From Corynebacterium parakroppenstedtii (GTDB lineage: Bacteria > Actinomycetota > Actinomycetes > Mycobacteriales > Mycobacteriaceae), in assembly GCF_019754935.1 (NCBI RefSeq), contig NZ_JAGSOA010000003.1:1-64000 (forward strand): a stretch of 64,000 bases of DNA, given 5' to 3'. Position 1 is the stretch's first letter. The number at the start of each line of letters is the position of its first letter. Under the pieces are notes generated by a model that had not been told where the DNA came from, ran no database searches, and saw nothing but the letters and a program-made list of their open reading frames with translations. Shown here in pieces: positions 1 through 8,865 of this stretch. The translations under genes were made by a program, and so were the position numbers.

Positions 1-53
1 AACCCACAACCAGATCACTGCCTTCCCAGTAACCGGGCGGGCTGCCTCGGCGA

Positions 54-64
54 CGACAAAGAAC
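54..64 (-). promoter_or_regulatory. boxA-like antitermination sequence (possible rRNA operon leader)
   Basis: On the minus strand this reads TGTTCTTTGTC, which resembles the boxA element of actinobacterial rRNA leaders. In mycobacteria an rRNA operon follows murA on the same strand, and murA here also points towards this edge. No rRNA gene lies inside the window, so this is inference from a short motif plus synteny. Confidence 0.25.
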
Positions 65-129
65 ACTACACACCCCACCCACACACCACAAACCCCCAGC
101 ACACAACCACAAAACACCCACAACAAAAC

Positions 130-158
130 AAAAAAAGGGACCGCACACGCGACCCCTT
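130..158 (-). terminator. rho-independent terminator after murA
   Basis: On the minus strand a ten-position stem (AAGGGGTCGC against GCGGTCCCTT, two mismatches, four-base loop) is followed by a run of seven T. It lies about 140 bases beyond the murA stop codon. The stem is imperfect but the T-tract is clear. Confidence 0.55.
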
Positions 159-295
159 CCCGTCCGTGCCATCGTCGGCAATCTAGTTGACCCCAGTAGC
201 GATCAATTGAAACCACCCTTGCGAGAGAGCAAGAAGTAGGCCTACTAGCATCACGCCACGGACCTACTGAGCATCACACTGCAGAACTAAAAACA

Positions 296-1582
296 TCACT
301 CCGCTGAGTCGTGGTGGGCACGCTCGATGGTCGCTCCCAGCTCCGTCAACGTCTCCACAAAGTCCGGATACCCGCGGTCAATGTGATAAACGTCGTTGAC
401 CTCGGTCATGCCGTCGGCACATAGGCCAGCTAAAACCAGTCCGGCACCTGCGCGAATGTCGGAGCTCCATACCGGGGCGGAGGACAATTGATCTACCCCT
501 CGGATCATCACGTGGTGGCCATCGATGTAGGCATCGGCACCAAGGCGGGTCATCTCATCAACAAACCGGAAACGCGACTCGAACACATTCTCGGTGATCA
601 CCGATGTGCCCTCAGACACTGAACACAACGCAATCGCCATCGGTTGGAGGTCCGTCGGAAAGCCGGGAAAAGGCAGCGTCTGATAATCGACAGCCTTCGG
701 ACGGTGATTCTGCACAACGCGGAACCCCGTCGCATAGGTCTCTACCTCGGCGCCCGCACCCTTGACTTTCTCCAGAACAAGGTGGAGGAAAGAGGGGTCA
801 ATTCCGCCGACGGTGATATCGCCCTGAGTAATCGCAGCAGCATATGCCCAGGTACCCGCGACAATGCGGTCCCCGATCACCTCGTGGCGAACCGGATCCA
901 GCCGAGGAACCCCCTCGACCGTGATCGTGTTCGAGCCAGCCCCGGAAATCTTGGCGCCCATTTCGGAGAGCATCGTGCACAAATCCACGATCTCAGGCTC
1001 GCGAGCAGCGTTATCCAGAACGGTGGTGCCCTCCGCCAACACCGCGGCCGTCAAAATATTCTCCGTCGCACCAACCGAAGGGAAATCGAGTTTGATCGAC
1101 GCACCATGCAGACTTTCAGCTTCAGATACGACGCAACCGTGCTCGATTTTCGTCGTCGCACCCAGCTTTTCGAGACCACTTTGATGCATATCCAACGGGC
1201 GCGACCCGATCGCATCTCCCCCTGGCAAGGCAACCACCGCACGATGACTACGAGCGGTCAACGGCCCGAGCACACACACCGACGCGCGGAACTTACGCAC
1301 AGCGTCGAAATCCGCGTCACTCGTCACGTGCTCTGGAACCGTGATGTAGACCGTCGGTCCATCCAGAACCACTCGGCACCCTAACCCCCGCAGGACGTCG
1401 GCCATATAAGGAACATCGGCGATCTCGGGGCAATTGGTCAGCACCGTTGTGCCCTCGGCCAACAACGCGGCCCCCATCAACTTAAGGACACTGTTCTTCG
1501 CCCCCGCCACACGAACCTGCCCTTGCAAACGGGCTCCACCAGTTACCTTGAAACTATCGTTTCGGGATTTCACGTCACTCAC
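296..1582 (-). CDS. murA: UDP-N-acetylglucosamine 1-carboxyvinyltransferase MurA
   Basis: This enzyme transfers enolpyruvate from PEP to UDP-GlcNAc, the first committed step of peptidoglycan synthesis in the cytoplasm. The 428-residue length is normal for the family. The N-terminal block [20 protein letters not shown] and the loop [11 protein letters not shown] (about residues 121-131) identify it. The loop residue that is Cys in E. coli MurA is Asp123 here, as in mycobacterial MurA; the Asp form is known to be insensitive to fosfomycin. The start is a GTG with no strong ribosome site. The gene is divergent from the adenosyltransferase gene at 1761, as in related actinobacteria. Two near-identical motifs, CCTACT(G)AGCATCAC, lie 22 bp apart just past its stop (241-276). 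Confidence 0.97.
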   Translation of the reverse strand: MSDVKSRNDSFKVTGGARLQGQVRVAGAKNSVLKLMGAALLAEGTTVLTNCPEIADVPYMADVLRGLGCRVVLDGPTVYITVPEHVTSDADFDAVRKFRASVCVLGPLTARSHRAVVALPGGDAIGSRPLDMHQSGLEKLGATTKIEHGCVVSEAESLHGASIKLDFPSVGATENILTAAVLAEGTTVLDNAAREPEIVDLCTMLSEMGAKISGAGSNTITVEGVPRLDPVRHEVIGDRIVAGTWAYAAAITQGDITVGGIDPSFLHLVLEKVKGAGAEVETYATGFRVVQNHRPKAVDYQTLPFPGFPTDLQPMAIALCSVSEGTSVITENVFESRFRFVDEMTRLGADAYIDGHHVMIRGVDQLSSAPVWSSDIRAGAGLVLAGLCADGMTEVNDVYHIDRGYPDFVETLTELGATIERAHHDSAE

Positions 1583-1760
1583 ACTTACAGGTTAAACAAG
1601 CATGATCGGGAATGCGCAGAAACCCGTCTCAGCAGCGCGGTTATCAAAATCATTCGTTGAGCATTTCTTGCCGACGGGACGAAACCGTTCATGGGCGACG
1701 GGGCTATATAAAGCGCGCGAATGAGGAACACGCAGACCGGCACGGACGTAACATGAGATC

Positions 1761-2360
1761 ATGAGCGTCCATCTCACCCGCATCTACACACGAACCGGCG
1801 ACGACGGAACCACCGGACTATCGGACTTCTCGCGCGTCAGCAAAAACGACCCACGGCTTGTCGCATATTCGACGTGCGACGAGGCGAACACCATCATCGG
1901 CATGGCTCTCGCAGCCGAAAATAGCGCCGGGGAGTCGCAACTTCCCGACGCTGCGCAATCCGCGCTTGCCATCATTCAAAACGAACTTTTCGACGCAGGG
2001 GCCGATCTGTCAACGCCCGTCGTCGAAAATCCGAAATACCCCCCACTACGGATTGAGCAAAGCTACATCGATCGCCTCGAGAAATGGTGCGACGAATTCA
2101 ATGAGGACTTGCCTAAACTTGATTCGTTCATCCTCCCCGGGGGGACGATGACTTCGGCGTTTTTACAGAACGCGCGAGCGGTAGTGCGGCGTGCGGAACG
2201 GGCGGCGTGGGCAGCTGTAGAGGCCTATCCGGACACGACGTCGAAGCTGCCTGCCAAGTATCTCAACAGGCTTTCTGACCTGCTGTTTATCTTGTCGCGT
2301 GTGGCGAACGACGGAAACGATGTGAAATGGGTTGGTGGAGGCACACGCGACTCGTTATAG
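1761..2360 (+). CDS. pduO: PduO-type ATP:cob(I)alamin adenosyltransferase
   Basis: It transfers the adenosyl group of ATP to cob(I)alamin to make coenzyme B12. The N-terminal signature IYTRTGDDGTTGL (residues 8-20) and the C-terminal segment RAVVRRAERAAW...YLNRLSDLLFILSR are diagnostic of the PduO family, and 199 residues is the usual length. It starts at an ATG without a strong Shine-Dalgarno sequence. The gene sits between murA and ramA, the arrangement found in Corynebacterium, so it is orthologous by position as well as by motif. The divergent promoter region with murA is about 180 bp. Confidence 0.95.
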   Translation: MSVHLTRIYTRTGDDGTTGLSDFSRVSKNDPRLVAYSTCDEANTIIGMALAAENSAGESQLPDAAQSALAIIQNELFDAGADLSTPVVENPKYPPLRIEQSYIDRLEKWCDEFNEDLPKLDSFILPGGTMTSAFLQNARAVVRRAERAAWAAVEAYPDTTSKLPAKYLNRLSDLLFILSRVANDGNDVKWVGGGTRDSL

Positions 2361-2406
2361 ACGCACCTGTAACGGTACAGGCGGTCTCAACGTCCGGAGC
2401 TCTGTT

Positions 2407-3246
2407 TTACGGCAGGGCCCCAATACGACGAGCAGCATTCACTGCTTCATAGCGGGTGTGCGCACCCAATTTACGCATAACCGAACGGAGATAGCTCTTC
2501 ACGGTCTCCGCTCCGATGCCCATCTCTTCCGCGGCCTCCACGTTGGTGTGGCCCAAGGCTACGCAGGCCAAAACGTCCAGCTCACGCGCGGAAAGTTTCG
2601 TCGTTTGCTTTACCCGAACTGGCTGAACCATCTGGTCACACAGCTGTTCAAGCTCTTGGCGGAGATCATCGGACTCAACCCGGTTCGCCAGCATCCGGAG
2701 CTTCGAGTGAGTAGAGCGGACCTGCTCCCACTCGGCACCGTTCATCAACCGGCCACTCTTCCCGCCACCGCGGCTCGGGTCGGTGCGACGGAAAGCGTCG
2801 CCGACAGCGAGATCCTGTTCAAGGGTGCGGGCAGTCATGGTGACTTCTTCGAGGACTTTGTCGCCTAGGCGGACTGGTGAGTGAACGCCGGCATACAAAA
2901 CCCCGCGCAGGTCACGCGAGACAATGATCGGCACCGCGACCACAGAGTGCAGGCCCTCATCTTGAATGGCACGGTCGTGCTCGTGGGATATGACCTTTGC
3001 CCGGGTGTAATCACTCACACCGACCGGGCGACGGGTCGTTACTACGCGACCGCCCACACCTGAACCGGCGTCAATGGAAAGATTGTGTAAAGCCGGTGTA
3101 CGAAGCCCAACCCACGCGTTGATCTTCAGGCTGTTGTCCGTCTCGATCGCGCCATACATGGTCACGGGAATTCCGGTGGCGTTTTTTAACGAGGCGAGAG
3201 CTCTCCGAACGGCCTCACCATCGTCTTTGTATCGTAGTGCGTCCAC
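2407..3246 (-). CDS. ramA: LuxR-type acetate/carbon metabolism regulator RamA
   Basis: RamA is the corynebacterial LuxR-family regulator that activates acetate, TCA-cycle and other carbon genes. The N-terminal part (about residues 1-150) is GAF-like, and the C-terminal part carries a LuxR helix-turn-helix (LSARELDVLACVALGHTN, then AAEEMGIGAETVKSYLRSVM). These segments are almost identical to what is known of C. glutamicum RamA, which also lies beside pduO and upstream of cysK. I place the start at the GTG at 3246 (279 residues), because an AGGAGG lies six bases before it; a longer frame would open at 3270 but lacks that site. G-tract motifs of the kind RamA binds lie just upstream, which suggests autoregulation. 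Confidence 0.95.
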   Translation of the reverse strand: MDALRYKDDGEAVRRALASLKNATGIPVTMYGAIETDNSLKINAWVGLRTPALHNLSIDAGSGVGGRVVTTRRPVGVSDYTRAKVISHEHDRAIQDEGLHSVVAVPIIVSRDLRGVLYAGVHSPVRLGDKVLEEVTMTARTLEQDLAVGDAFRRTDPSRGGGKSGRLMNGAEWEQVRSTHSKLRMLANRVESDDLRQELEQLCDQMVQPVRVKQTTKLSARELDVLACVALGHTNVEAAEEMGIGAETVKSYLRSVMRKLGAHTRYEAVNAARRIGALP

Positions 3247-3263
3247 GACTACCCTCCTGGTAT

Positions 3264-3290
3264 CCCCCACCGGGTTACACCCGATGGGGG
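3264..3290. promoter_or_regulatory. paired C5/G5 motifs in the ramA leader, candidate RamA operator
   Basis: CCCCCA at 3264-3269 and TGGGGG at 3285-3290 form an inverted pair 15 bases apart, immediately before the ramA start. Known RamA sites are tandem stretches of four to six G or C, and C. glutamicum RamA controls its own gene. The match is by motif only. Confidence 0.4.
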
Positions 3291-3311
3291 CAAAAACACG
3301 CTTCGAGCTTC

Positions 3312-3339
3312 ACTATAAAGCCACTAAATTGCCCTACAA
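3312..3339 (-). promoter_or_regulatory. putative ramA promoter
   Basis: On the minus strand TTGTAG and TATAGT are 16 bases apart. Transcription would start about 60 bases before the ramA GTG and put the paired G/C motifs in the leader. Further upstream, AAACGATC and GATCGTTT form an inverted repeat at 3358-3379. The rest of 3340-3812 is AT-rich and shows no convincing gene. Confidence 0.45.
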
Positions 3340-3812
3340 AATGTAACCAGATGATTCAAACGATCATTGACGATCGTTTCACCGCGCGTGAGCAGGGGTT
3401 TTCCGCTGTGCGCAGACTACGCGAGCGTGAAAAAATGTGAACTTTCTCTCACAGAGATAAATAAGATTTCTCATATTCTTTTAGCAGCAAAATTACGTGC
3501 CGACTATCACCGACGCACCGACACCCGATAGCTAATCGACGCGAAAAAACGTATCTACTAGGGCTTATGGTCGATATATGCGCATTGCGGGTCATTTCCC
3601 ACGTGAACGGGCCCGCGAAATGATGAACACTACGAGCCACGAGAATGGCGATACAACAACCGGAACCGCGTCATGAGGCGACGGAATGATGGACCGCTAT
3701 AAAGGGGGTTTAGAGTCTCCTAAAACCAAAAATTAAAACCTACGGTTCCGTTGTTTTTACCCCCTCTACCCCCATGCGTGTTGAGCGCGGTGTTTTCATC
3801 ATCCCAGCACAC

Positions 3813-4412
3813 CTACTGTCCCCACGTCTGGGTGGCCAGATTATTTATCCGCTCAATCGTCCTATCCAAGGAGGAACCGAGACTCGAGACGACGCTTTTT
3901 TCGAGTTTCCGCCCCACGACAGGAATACGAGACTTCGCGGTCGCCTTCGCCTCGACATGGCAACCGAGCGGTTCTTCACCCACGTGATTCGTTTCACTCT
4001 GCTCGGCTTCATTCTGCCCAGCTTCACTCTGCTCAACCCCACCGGACGACGCAGAATAGTGAAACGTGATACTCATCCGCCCCGTGTTCCCCGGCAGCGA
4101 TGCTTCACTTTCAATCCGAAACGAGTCATTTTCCAACGGAAAAACCGTACTCGACTGCGTCATGCGCAGCGTTTTCGGCTTAGCGTCCTCGCCAGCGTCT
4201 TCCGGCGGCTGCATGACCTGCTCAGCCGTCGCCTCAGAGAACACTGAGCCATCGTCGCGGCGCTCATAGCGTGAGTCAACGATCGTTACCGGCCTCTCGG
4301 ACGTGCCACCACTTCGTAGTAGAAACTCCTTGCTACAGCAAATTTCGTACACGCGGTCAATCAGCTGAGCAAAGTCACGTTGTTCCGTCTTCGACGCACT
4401 CATACGAGCCAT
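3813..4412 (-). CDS. DUF2505-like conserved protein
   Basis: This 199-residue soluble protein has no signal peptide or membrane segment. It begins at an ATG preceded by GAAAGA. The pattern (DFAQLIDRVYEICCSKEFLL near the start, a central beta-rich part, a C-terminal helical LGSSLDRTIERINNLAT) fits the actinobacterial DUF2505 family, which has a START-like fold. A gene of this type lies between ramA and cysK in corynebacteria. The middle (about residues 124-145) has an acidic low-complexity stretch, EQSEAGQNEAEQSETN. Biochemical function is unknown. Confidence 0.7.
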   Translation of the reverse strand: MARMSASKTEQRDFAQLIDRVYEICCSKEFLLRSGGTSERPVTIVDSRYERRDDGSVFSEATAEQVMQPPEDAGEDAKPKTLRMTQSSTVFPLENDSFRIESEASLPGNTGRMSITFHYSASSGGVEQSEAGQNEAEQSETNHVGEEPLGCHVEAKATAKSRIPVVGRKLEKSVVSSLGSSLDRTIERINNLATQTWGQ

Positions 4413-4473
4413 TCTTTCATGAAGTCACGCTGGCATGCGGAACGCACTGAAACGAATGCACTAACAGCAGTTC

Positions 4474-5349
4474 TTACTGGTTGTGCTGCCATTTCGCCGG
4501 ACGCTTTTCAGCGAAAGCCGACATCCCCTCCTTCTGGTCAGCAGTGGCGAACAGGCTGTAAAAGCTCTCCCGCTCTGCACGAAGCCCCTCAGACAACGTC
4601 GTTTCAAAGGCTCGATCCACAGCATTCGTCGCAGCACGAAGGGCGGTAGCGCTGAAACCAGCAACTGTTTTCGCCACCTCATAAACATCCTCGGTGAAGG
4701 AGTCAGAGGGGAACACCCGGGAGACCAAACCGCAGCGTTCGGCTTCGTCGGCACGCATCGGCCGACCCGTTAGCACCAAATCCATCGCCTTCGCTTTACC
4801 GATTGCCCTGGTTAAACGCTGAGTACCACCGAGGCCGGGAATAATTCCGAGCGTGATTTCCGGCTGCCCGAAGCGCGCGGTTTCCGAGGCCAACACAATG
4901 TCGCCGGTCATGGCCAGTTCGCACCCGCCCCCCAGCGCGTACCCCGACACGGCGGTAATGATTGGCGTATCGACCTCGCGCAGGCGATCGAGCTCGCCGA
5001 ACATCCGTCGTTCCCTGATCTCAGGAAAAGTGCGGTCCTTCATCTCTTTAATATCCGCGCCAGCGGCGAAAGCCTTTTCAGATCCGGTTATGACAATCAC
5101 ACCGACGGACGGATCGGTATCCAAACTCTCAACGGCCTGCACCAACTCACGCACTAACGTCGCATTAAGTGCATTGAGAGCGCGCGGACGATTCAGCGTC
5201 ACCGTCGCTACGCGATCGTCCTGTGACACCAGCACCGTCTCGTAGTCAGCTGATTCCGGCCGCGCCGTCGGTTCGTTAACTTCGTTTCCACTATTCTTTT
5301 CGCTCATTGTCGACGAATCCTCAGAGCTTTTACGTTCATTACTGGCCAT
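4474..5349 (-). CDS. enoyl-CoA hydratase (crotonase family)
   Basis: It probably hydrates trans-2-enoyl-CoA in fatty acid beta-oxidation or a related acyl-CoA pathway. The body from about residue 35 is a standard crotonase: VTLNRPRALNALN, the oxyanion region AFAAGADIKEM, SGYALGGGCELAM, and TARFGQPEITLGIIPGLGGTQRL, which contains the catalytic Glu position. The first 35 residues are a hydrophilic Ser/Glu/Asn-rich extension outside the fold. The ATG is well supported by GAGGTGG eight bases upstream, so the extension appears to be translated. The exact substrate cannot be told from sequence. Confidence 0.9.
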   Translation of the reverse strand: MASNERKSSEDSSTMSEKNSGNEVNEPTARPESADYETVLVSQDDRVATVTLNRPRALNALNATLVRELVQAVESLDTDPSVGVIVITGSEKAFAAGADIKEMKDRTFPEIRERRMFGELDRLREVDTPIITAVSGYALGGGCELAMTGDIVLASETARFGQPEITLGIIPGLGGTQRLTRAIGKAKAMDLVLTGRPMRADEAERCGLVSRVFPSDSFTEDVYEVAKTVAGFSATALRAATNAVDRAFETTLSEGLRAERESFYSLFATADQKEGMSAFAEKRPAKWQHNQ

Positions 5350-5728
5350 GTATTTTCCACCTCAGTGTTAGTGACATATTCGTCTCAACTGGATTGTTAC
5401 ACCAGGTCACCGCTCCGAATCCTTTACCGTCTGGGCCTCAGTAATCCGGTGGGGACCTGTTGGAACGATCCTAACGTGAGGTCCGAACATACGGGACGAA
5501 ACGTAGTTTTCGTCCTCAATAGGCGTTCGCACTTTACAAACTCGGTGTACGTTCACGCAGTGCACATTCGCGCGTTACAGACCGATCTGTCTGTTTATTT
5601 CGGGGAAGAAAGCGTAAACTGACGGACGGCGAGGGACGACATCTACGATTCCCTCAGCATGCAGCGAAAATAAGGTCTGTAGCCATTGGGCAAAGACCGG
5701 TAAGAAATCACGAATTGGAGATTCATCC
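5350..5728. other. intergenic region upstream of cysK
   Basis: This 379-bp divergent region holds the echA-like gene's ribosome site at the left end, an McbR-like palindrome, and the cysK leader. An open frame at 5365-5622 has no ribosome site or recognisable product and I do not call it. Confidence 0.6.
5578..5593. promoter_or_regulatory. McbR-like operator upstream of cysK
   Basis: CAGAC and GTCTG flank six bases (CGATCT). The known McbR box of corynebacteria is TAGAC-N6-GTCTA, and cysK is a classical McbR target repressed when methionine and cysteine are sufficient. The arms match the box core AGAC/GTCT exactly. Confidence 0.65.
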
Positions 5729-6667
5729 ATGTCAAACGTCTATGACAATGTTTCCGGACTCGTCGGCAACACGCCACTAGTTCGACTGAACTCTCTCACC
5801 AAGGACCTCGACGCCGAGGTCCTCGTGAAGCTGGAGTACTACAACCCCGCAAACTCGGTGAAGGACCGCATCGGTGCAGCAATCATCGACGCAGCCGAAG
5901 CCGACGGTTCCCTCAAACCCGGTGGCACCATTATTGAAGCAACGTCCGGGAACACCGGCATCGCCCTCGCCATGGTCGGAGCCGCACGAGGCTACAAAGT
6001 AGTGCTCACCATGCCGGAATCCATGTCGAAAGAGCGCCGCGCACTCCTCCGCGCACTCGGTGCGGAACTCGTCCTCACCCCGCCTCCATCAGGCATGCAG
6101 GGTGCCGTCGACAAGGCTCAAGAACTAGCCGATAGCACCGAGAACTCCATCTTGGCATCACAGTTCACCAACCCGGCCAACCCCAAGAAGCACTACGACA
6201 CCACCGGGCCTGAGATCTGGAACGACACCGATGGAAACGTCGACGTTTTCGTTGCCGGTGTCGGCACTGGCGGCACCATTACCGGCGTCGGTAAGTACTT
6301 GAAAGAACAAAAGAGCGACGTCAAAGTTGTTGGTGTTGAGCCATCAGATTCCCCACTACTCTCTGAGGGACGCGCGGGGTCGCACAAGATTCAGGGAATC
6401 GGAACCAACTTCTACCCGGAGACGCTCGACCGCGACATCCTGGACAATGTGTTGACCGTCAGCTTTGAGGACGCCGTTTCCACGGCACAGGCGGCAGCCG
6501 CGAAAGAAGGCATCCTCGGAGGAATCTCCTCCGGTGGCAACATTTGGGCTGCACTTCAGGAAGCAAAGAAGCCGGAAAACAAGGGCAAAACCATTGTGAC
6601 TGTGGTGTGCGACTTTGGTGAACGCTACATCTCCACGCCACTGTTTGAAGGTCTTCGCGACGACTAA
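5729..6667 (+). CDS. cysK: O-acetylserine sulfhydrylase (cysteine synthase A)
   Basis: This PLP enzyme makes cysteine from O-acetylserine and sulfide. The PLP lysine is Lys45 in NPANSVKDRIGA, the substrate loop is TSGNTG (73-78), the phosphate-binding loop is GTGGTITG, and SSGGN is near the C-terminus. At 312 residues it is full length. The ATG is preceded by a GGAG site. An McbR-like operator lies 135 bp upstream and cysE follows, so the two enzymes of cysteine synthesis are neighbours, although a strong terminator separates them. Confidence 0.98.
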   Translation: MSNVYDNVSGLVGNTPLVRLNSLTKDLDAEVLVKLEYYNPANSVKDRIGAAIIDAAEADGSLKPGGTIIEATSGNTGIALAMVGAARGYKVVLTMPESMSKERRALLRALGAELVLTPPPSGMQGAVDKAQELADSTENSILASQFTNPANPKKHYDTTGPEIWNDTDGNVDVFVAGVGTGGTITGVGKYLKEQKSDVKVVGVEPSDSPLLSEGRAGSHKIQGIGTNFYPETLDRDILDNVLTVSFEDAVSTAQAAAAKEGILGGISSGGNIWAALQEAKKPENKGKTIVTVVCDFGERYISTPLFEGLRDD

Positions 6668-6700
6668 AGACGGCTAATCGAGCCGGCTGAAAGAGTCTGG

Positions 6701-6736
6701 CGGGCGGAAGGACACCCTCCATCTGCCCGTTTTATT
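6701..6736 (+). terminator. rho-independent terminator after cysK
   Basis: A 12-bp stem (6701-6712 with 6718-6729, one mismatch and one G-T pair) with a five-base loop is followed by TTTTATT. It ends only 22 bases before the cysE ATG, so cysE either depends on read-through or has its own, possibly leaderless, start. Confidence 0.85.
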
Positions 6737-6758
6737 CAAAACAGGTACTCTTCTTGGC

Positions 6759-7379
6759 ATGCTCGGTTCGATCATCACAACTCTCAAAGAGGATCTGCGC
6801 AACGCACGCGAATATGACCCTGCAGCCAGAGGCGACGCAGAAAACGCCCTGGTCTACTCCGGTCTCCACGCGATTTGGGCGTACCGAGTAGCACACTGTT
6901 GGTGGGAACGCGGCTGGAAAGGCCCCGCCCGCATACTGTCGCAATTCACCCGATTTATGACGGGAATCGAAATTCATCCCGGCGCGACGATTGGACGCAG
7001 GTTTTTCATCGACCACGGGATGGGCGTTGTCATCGGTGAAACCGCCGAAATTGGCGACGGTGTCATGCTCTATCACGGCGTAACTCTGGGCGGACAGGTG
7101 CTTACGCAGACCAAACGTCACCCCACTGTGGGCGATAACGTCACCATCGGCGCTGGTGCGAAGGTGCTCGGCCCGATCACGATCGGTGACAACACGTCGA
7201 TCGGCGCGAACGCCGTCGTGACGAAAGATATCCCGGCGAACTGCATCGCCGTCGGAATCCCCGCAACGTGCAGGCGACGCAAAGAATGCGAATGCACCAA
7301 GCTGGTTGACCCCGACAAATACGTCACGAGTGCTCACAACCCGCTCAAGGGTGGGTCTAAAAAACCAGACGCTTCATAG
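6759..7379 (+). CDS. cysE: serine O-acetyltransferase
   Basis: It acetylates serine with acetyl-CoA to give O-acetylserine, the substrate of CysK, with which the family forms the cysteine synthase complex. The protein is 206 residues, the short actinobacterial form. The left-handed beta-helix hexapeptide repeats run from about residue 70 ([19 protein letters not shown]) to about 175 ([20 protein letters not shown]), with the conserved catalytic histidines in the DHGMGV and YHGVTLGG segments. No clear Shine-Dalgarno sequence precedes the ATG, and a terminator lies directly upstream. Confidence 0.95.
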   Translation: MLGSIITTLKEDLRNAREYDPAARGDAENALVYSGLHAIWAYRVAHCWWERGWKGPARILSQFTRFMTGIEIHPGATIGRRFFIDHGMGVVIGETAEIGDGVMLYHGVTLGGQVLTQTKRHPTVGDNVTIGAGAKVLGPITIGDNTSIGANAVVTKDIPANCIAVGIPATCRRRKECECTKLVDPDKYVTSAHNPLKGGSKKPDAS

Positions 7380-7421
7380 AAGCGTCACAGGAGCTGGCGG
7401 AACGAGTGGTCAACGTCGTAG

Positions 7422-7724
7422 CTAGTCCGCGACTAGGTCGGCGTAATCATGATTCTTGGACACAAAGTGGGCAACGGCGGAACACGTCGGGATGATATGC
7501 ATGCCGGCTTCTCTAGTCTCATCGAGAGCTGACTTAATAAGCTTGGACGACAGCCCCCGGCCGCGGAACTCGGGATGCACCACAGTGTGGTGGAAATCCC
7601 GCACGTCCCCAGCGGCTGTGGGAGCGTACTCGGCGAATCCTGCTACTTCGCCGTCGACTTCAATGATGAAACGGTGACGATCAGCTTCATGCTTGACGTG
7701 GGCATTGACATCGTTATCTGACAT
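7422..7724 (-). CDS. small GNAT-like N-acetyltransferase
   Basis: This 100-residue single-domain protein has the acetyl-CoA loop signature VVHPEFRGRGLSSKLI and the C-terminal block PTCSAVAHFVSKN typical of the short NATD1/YjdJ-type GNAT proteins. Its substrate is unknown. It converges with cysE, and a gene of this type commonly follows cysE in corynebacteria. Confidence 0.85.
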   Translation of the reverse strand: MSDNDVNAHVKHEADRHRFIIEVDGEVAGFAEYAPTAAGDVRDFHHTVVHPEFRGRGLSSKLIKSALDETREAGMHIIPTCSAVAHFVSKNHDYADLVAD

Positions 7725-7753
7725 AAGCCCACTCTAGACGGATTAAACGAAGG

Positions 7754-7787
7754 AAACCCCTACTCCACACAATGGTGTAGTAGGGGT
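7754..7787 (-). terminator. terminator after tRNA-Phe
   Basis: CCCCTACT and AGTAGGGG form the outer stem and CACA.../...GTGT extends it. On the minus strand it is followed by TTTCCTT. It lies just past the 3' end of the tRNA. Confidence 0.65.
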
Positions 7788-7791
7788 GATG

Positions 7792-7864
7792 TGGCCAGAG
7801 CCGGGATCGAACCGGCGACCTTTCACTTTTCAGGCGAACGCTCTGCCGACTGAGCTATCTGGCC
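7792..7864 (-). tRNA. tRNA-Phe (anticodon GAA)
   Basis: The minus strand folds into a standard 73-nt cloverleaf: acceptor GGCCAGA/TCTGGCC with discriminator A, D-arm GCTC/GAGC, anticodon loop CTGAAAA, and T-arm GCCGG-TTCGATC-CCGGC. The 3' CCA is not encoded in full. Confidence 0.97.
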
Positions 7865-8043
7865 ACCACGTCAGCCCAGGTAAACCGGGCTTCACGCACG
7901 AGACGATACTTTACCTGTCGTCTCAGAAAGAACGCAAATAGCCCCACTTCCTGCACGTAATACGCTGAGATCACCGCCCATGACTATGCACAAACGATAA
8001 AATCTGGCTCCTCAGCCGACGATGATCGCTGTACCCGGCACTA

Positions 8044-8865
8044 CTACTCGTCGTAACCGGCACTGGTCGTCGCCGAGTGAAACTCAAGATTAATCCCATC
8101 CGGAGTTTCCCACACGCGCGATTCCACATCGAAGTGCCGCTCGATAACCTCCTCGGTGAAAACATCGCGCGGCGAACCCGCAGCAACAGGGTCCCCACCA
8201 TCCAAAACAATGACGTAATCACAAAACTTCGCAGCGAGGTTTAAGTCGTGGAGAACCACGATAGTCACCAAACTCGAGTTCGACACGTACCCCATCAACT
8301 GCAATTGAGCGCTGATATCAAGGTGGTTCGTCGGCTCGTCAAGAAGGATCACATCAGGCTGTGTCGCTAGAGCGCGTGCGAGATGTACGCGCTGCTGCTC
8401 ACCGCCTGAGAGATGGACAAAGCGCCGATCAAGAAGGTCATACACTCCCACCTCTCGTGCCGACGCCACCACCATGTCACGGTCGCTTTGACGCATACCC
8501 AATACACCGAGATAAGGGGTTCGCCCCAACGCGACGACATCCCGGACGGTGACGTCGGCACTAGCCACATTGTGTTGCGCGACAAAAGCCATCCGACGTG
8601 CGCGAATCTTCCGCGGAATCGTACCCCAGTCTTCCCCATCAATCGTGACGTGACCGGAATGTGGGGCCAGGCCGGCGATGGTACGCAACAAAGTGGTCTT
8701 GCCTGACCCATTACGCCCGACTATTCCGACTGTGTCACCTGAACGGGCCTCGAACGACACGTTATTAACTGGAGGAACGCGCGAGCACACGTCGGAAACA
8801 ACGAACGACACCGACCGATCCGTGTTCGCAGCCTGCTGAGTAACTGCATCGTGATTGTTAGACAT
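8044..8865 (-). CDS. iron/siderophore-type ABC transporter ATP-binding protein
   Basis: This is the FecE-like ATPase that powers the importer encoded just upstream. Walker A is GRNGSGKTT (50-58), the signature is LSGGEQQRV, Walker B is VILLDEPTNHLD, and the H-loop is in VVLHDLNLA. The ATG at 8865 overlaps the last eight bases of the permease gene; a longer frame upstream is only an out-of-frame reading of the permease. The product is 273 residues. Gene order (binding protein, permease, ATPase) and overlaps show one operon. The cargo (ferric siderophore or haem) is not certain. Confidence 0.93.
   Translation of the reverse strand: MSNNHDAVTQQAANTDRSVSFVVSDVCSRVPPVNNVSFEARSGDTVGIVGRNGSGKTTLLRTIAGLAPHSGHVTIDGEDWGTIPRKIRARRMAFVAQHNVASADVTVRDVVALGRTPYLGVLGMRQSDRDMVVASAREVGVYDLLDRRFVHLSGGEQQRVHLARALATQPDVILLDEPTNHLDISAQLQLMGYVSNSSLVTIVVLHDLNLAAKFCDYVIVLDGGDPVAAGSPRDVFTEEVIERHFDVESRVWETPDGINLEFHSATTSAGYDE

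Noticed and set aside
644-1384. Long open frame antisense to murA
   Set aside because: It is an antisense shadow of a well-conserved gene, with no ribosome site and a protein of no recognisable composition.
5365-5622. 85-codon open frame upstream of cysK
   Set aside because: No ribosome site, no family, and it runs through the McbR-like operator and the cysK leader.
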